DNA of 24,002 nucleotides from JBBQIY01 sp964618405 (GTDB taxonomy: Bacteria > Verrucomicrobiota > Kiritimatiellia > RFP12 > UBA3636): positions 1-24,002 of the forward strand of contig CAZUAY010000017.1 in assembly GCA_964618405.1 (NCBI GenBank), written 5' to 3'. The notes under the pieces were generated by a model, which saw only the letters and a list, made by a program, of their open reading frames with translations, made no database searches and was not told where the DNA came from. Below are positions 22,892-24,002 of this stretch, piece by piece. Within the stretch, counting starts at the first letter, position 1. Each line of letters opens with the position of its first letter. The position numbers and the translations under genes were made by a program.

Positions 22892-23082
22892 AAAATCAGT
22901 GGAAGTACAATCGTGCCGATCGGGTCGATATGGCGGAGTGGATTTAACGAGATGCGTCCAGCATCACGTGCCGTCGTATCCCCGCAGTACAAGGCCACAA
23001 GGCCGTGCGAAATCTCGTGTATCATTACAGCGATAACGAGAGAGACAAGACTGATTGCGGTATAAATAGTTTTTTCATTCAT
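22892..23082 (-). CDS. Site-2 protease family zinc metalloprotease (M50), C-terminus lost in gap
   Basis: Only the first 63 residues are visible. A hydrophobic N-terminal helix contains the zinc motif HEISH (HExxH) in VMIHEISHGLVALYCGD, followed by TARDAGRISLNPLRHIDPIGTIVLPL, the standard sequence of the short bacterial S2P proteases (members of about 200-230 residues). These are polytopic membrane proteins that cut substrates within the membrane; the substrate is unknown. AGGAAA lies upstream of the ATG at 23082. The rest of the protein, including the second metal-ligand motif, falls in the 100-N gap. Confidence 0.88.
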
Positions 23083-23186
23083 CGTGTTTTTCCTATGCGA
23101 GAAGTTTAGCATAGAAGCGCATGCCGGTTCCAGATTCAAATTTCTCGTGGTTGTGCTCAGCGAGTTTTGATATCCTTTAGCGCATC

Positions 23187-23657
23187 ATGAAAACACCGAT
23201 TCATATCGTCCTCATCAACCCAGAGATCCCGCACAATACCGGTGCGATTGGCAGGGTGTGCGTGGGACTTGGATGTTCGCTGCACTTGATACGCCCATTG
23301 GGGTTTCACCTGTCGGAGCAGTACATCAAGCGGGCAGGGCTTGACTACTGGGAGCATCTCGACGTGCGGGTTCATGACAATTGGCAGTCGTTTCTTGACG
23401 ATATAAAACCCACAAGAGTTTTCTTTCTCAGCACACGCGGAGAGCGGAGTCTTTATGACTGTAAATTTGCCAGCGGGGATGCGCTCGCGTTTGGTTCAGA
23501 GAGTCACGGCTTGCCAAAGGTTTTTTACGAGCGCTATGCGGACCACCTTTTCAAAATCCCCATGCCCGGAGATCATGCTCGCAGCATCAATCTCGCCAAC
23601 GCTGTTTCTATTGCGTCCTACGAAGCATATCGGCAGATTTCACCGATTGAGGCATAA
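23187..23657 (+). CDS. trmL: tRNA (cytidine/uridine-2'-O-)-methyltransferase TrmL
   Basis: A 156-residue SPOUT methyltransferase with the TrmL/SpoU order: NPEIPHNTGAIGR near the N-terminus, FFLSTRGERS, the FGSESHGLP motif (FGxExxGLP), and the knot segment IPMPGDHARSINLANAVSIASYEAYRQ in outline. TrmL methylates the ribose of the wobble base 34 of tRNA-Leu isoacceptors (CAA and UAA in E. coli). Length is normal. The ATG at 23187 has no strong ribosome site. It is divergent from the site-2 protease and convergent with a tRNA-Leu gene. Confidence 0.93.
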   Translation: MKTPIHIVLINPEIPHNTGAIGRVCVGLGCSLHLIRPLGFHLSEQYIKRAGLDYWEHLDVRVHDNWQSFLDDIKPTRVFFLSTRGERSLYDCKFASGDALAFGSESHGLPKVFYERYADHLFKIPMPGDHARSINLANAVSIASYEAYRQISPIEA

Positions 23658-23684
23658 AAAAACTCAGGATGAATCCTGAGTTTT
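23656..23684. terminator. Bidirectional terminator shared by trmL and tRNA-Leu
   Basis: AAAACTCAGGA (23659-23669) pairs with TCCTGAGTTTT (23674-23684) around a TGAA loop. On the minus strand the stem is followed by a T run opposite the seven A at 23656-23662, a good terminator for the tRNA; on the plus strand TTTT ends trmL. It starts at the trmL stop codon and ends three bases before the tRNA 3' end. Confidence 0.85.
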
Positions 23685-23687
23685 AAA

Positions 23688-23773
23688 TGGTGCACCCGAA
23701 AGGACTTGAACCTTCACGCCATTGCTGGCACAAGCACCTGAAGCTTGCGTGTCTGCCATTTCACCACGAGTGC
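23688..23773 (-). tRNA. tRNA-Leu, anticodon CAG
   Basis: Read on the minus strand: acceptor GCACTCG pairs with CGGGTGC (one G-T pair), discriminator A, and an encoded CCA end. The anticodon stem is CAAGC/GCTTG around the loop TTCAGGT, giving anticodon CAG (reads CUG). A long variable arm and a T arm with GGTTCAAGTCC are present, as expected of the class-II tRNA-Leu. Total 86 bases including CCA. It has its own promoter and terminator, so it is a single-gene transcript. Confidence 0.95.
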
Positions 23774-23794
23774 ATTGGAAAAGAAAACGTTTGG

Positions 23795-23823
23795 ATAATC
23801 TCACATTGGAGGGTGAATGTCAA
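23795..23823 (-). promoter_or_regulatory. Promoter of the tRNA-Leu gene
   Basis: On the minus strand a perfect TTGACA (23823-23818) and GATTAT (23800-23795) are exactly 17 bases apart. The -10 box ends 21 bases before the mature tRNA 5' end. Confidence 0.7.
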
Positions 23824-23842
23824 ATGTTAAACAGTCCCGCAT

Positions 23843-23890
23843 TGTAATCGGTCAGTGACCGGGGGTACCCCCGGTCACTGACCGATTACA
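23843..23890. repeat. Perfect 48-bp palindrome with GTAATCGGTCAG ends
   Basis: The 24 bases at 23843-23866 are the exact reverse complement of 23867-23890, with no spacer. The outer arms (TGTAATCGGTCAG) match those of the hairpin at 17175-17213; the inner arms (TGACCGGGGGT) differ from it. It lies 20 bases upstream of the tRNA-Leu -35 box. Confidence 0.9.
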
Positions 23891-23952
23891 GTCGCGAGTC
23901 GCGAGTTGCGAGGCTGGAGAGAATGAGTAGTGAGTAGTGCGTAGGGAGTAGT
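23889..23952. repeat. Period-7 repeat arrays next to the palindrome
   Basis: Heptamers CAGTCGC, GAGTCGC, GAGTTGC (23889-23909) follow the palindrome directly, then after a short break GAGTAGT, GAGTAGT, GCGTAGG, GAGTAGT (23925-23952). The first group reads as CGCAACT/CGCGACT on the minus strand, the counterpart of the CNACTAG units at 17142-17176. No gene is seen from 23774 to the window end. Confidence 0.75.
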
Positions 23953-23957
23953 TTCCG

Positions 23958-23972
23958 CTGGGGGCACCCCAG
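23958..23972. repeat. Small GC hairpin
   Basis: CTGGGG (23958-23963) pairs with CCCCAG (23967-23972) around GCA. No T run follows. It may be part of the same composite repeat, which probably continues past the window end. Confidence 0.4.
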
Positions 23973-24002
23973 ACCCCGTTTCTTGGCGGTTGCGAAGCGA
24001 GG

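Overview
The window looks like a scaffold fragment from an anaerobic, polysaccharide-degrading bacterium, most plausibly of the Verrucomicrobiota / Lentisphaerota / Kiritimatiellota group. This is inferred from gene content and protein style, because no marker gene in the window fixes the phylum. The main clues are a large secreted clan-A glycoside hydrolase, a Bat-type von Willebrand factor gene pair, a 2-keto-3-deoxygluconate-type sugar kinase, and the [FeFe]-hydrogenase maturation GTPase HydF, which points to H2-linked fermentation. A run of exactly 100 N (22792-22891) shows the sequence is a scaffolded draft assembly.

Layout. (1) Positions 1-112 hold an inverted pair of near-identical hairpins and a weak terminator. 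(2) 132-4883, minus strand: a tightly packed operon of glycoside hydrolase, BatD/DUF4381-like protein and BatA-like VWA protein. (3) 4884-5112: divergent promoter region with three CTTCAA-type direct repeats. (4) 5113-13246, plus strand: the cell-elongation cluster mreB-mreC-mreD-mrdA-rodA, followed by RNase E/G (rng) and endonuclease IV (nfo). (5) 13441-16965, plus strand: an apparent operon of PfkB sugar kinase, an unknown single-pass membrane protein, a DJ-1/PfpI protein and a GspF-type secretion platform protein that starts with TTG. (6) 16966-17305: a gene-free stretch packed with short tandem repeats and a perfect hairpin. (7) 17306-18999, plus: a TadB-like platform protein and a small secreted Spy/CpxP-like protein, ended by a strong terminator. 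(8) 19096-22783, minus: an XRE regulator fused to an ImmA/IrrE-like domain that has lost its zinc motif, a YmdB-type metallophosphoesterase and HydF. (9) 22892-23082, minus: a site-2 protease cut by the assembly gap. (10) 23187-23657, plus: trmL, tail-to-tail with a complete tRNA-Leu(CAG) gene (minus), the two sharing one bidirectional terminator. (11) 23843-24002: a perfect 48-bp palindrome and another heptamer array, related to the repeats in (6).

How the genes fit together. MreB, MreC, MreD, PBP2 and RodA form the lateral-wall synthesis machine; rng next to mreBCD is also seen in E. coli and other bacteria. The glycoside hydrolase heads an operon with Bat-type membrane proteins but without MoxR, DUF58 or BatB, which is unusual. 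The sugar kinase fits uronic-acid breakdown, and the DJ-1 protein may deal with reactive carbonyls. The most interesting unexplained material is the repeat family with GTAATCGGTCAG ends and period-7 arrays (sites near 17.1 kb and 23.9 kb) and the pseudo-peptidase regulator at 19.1-20.5 kb.
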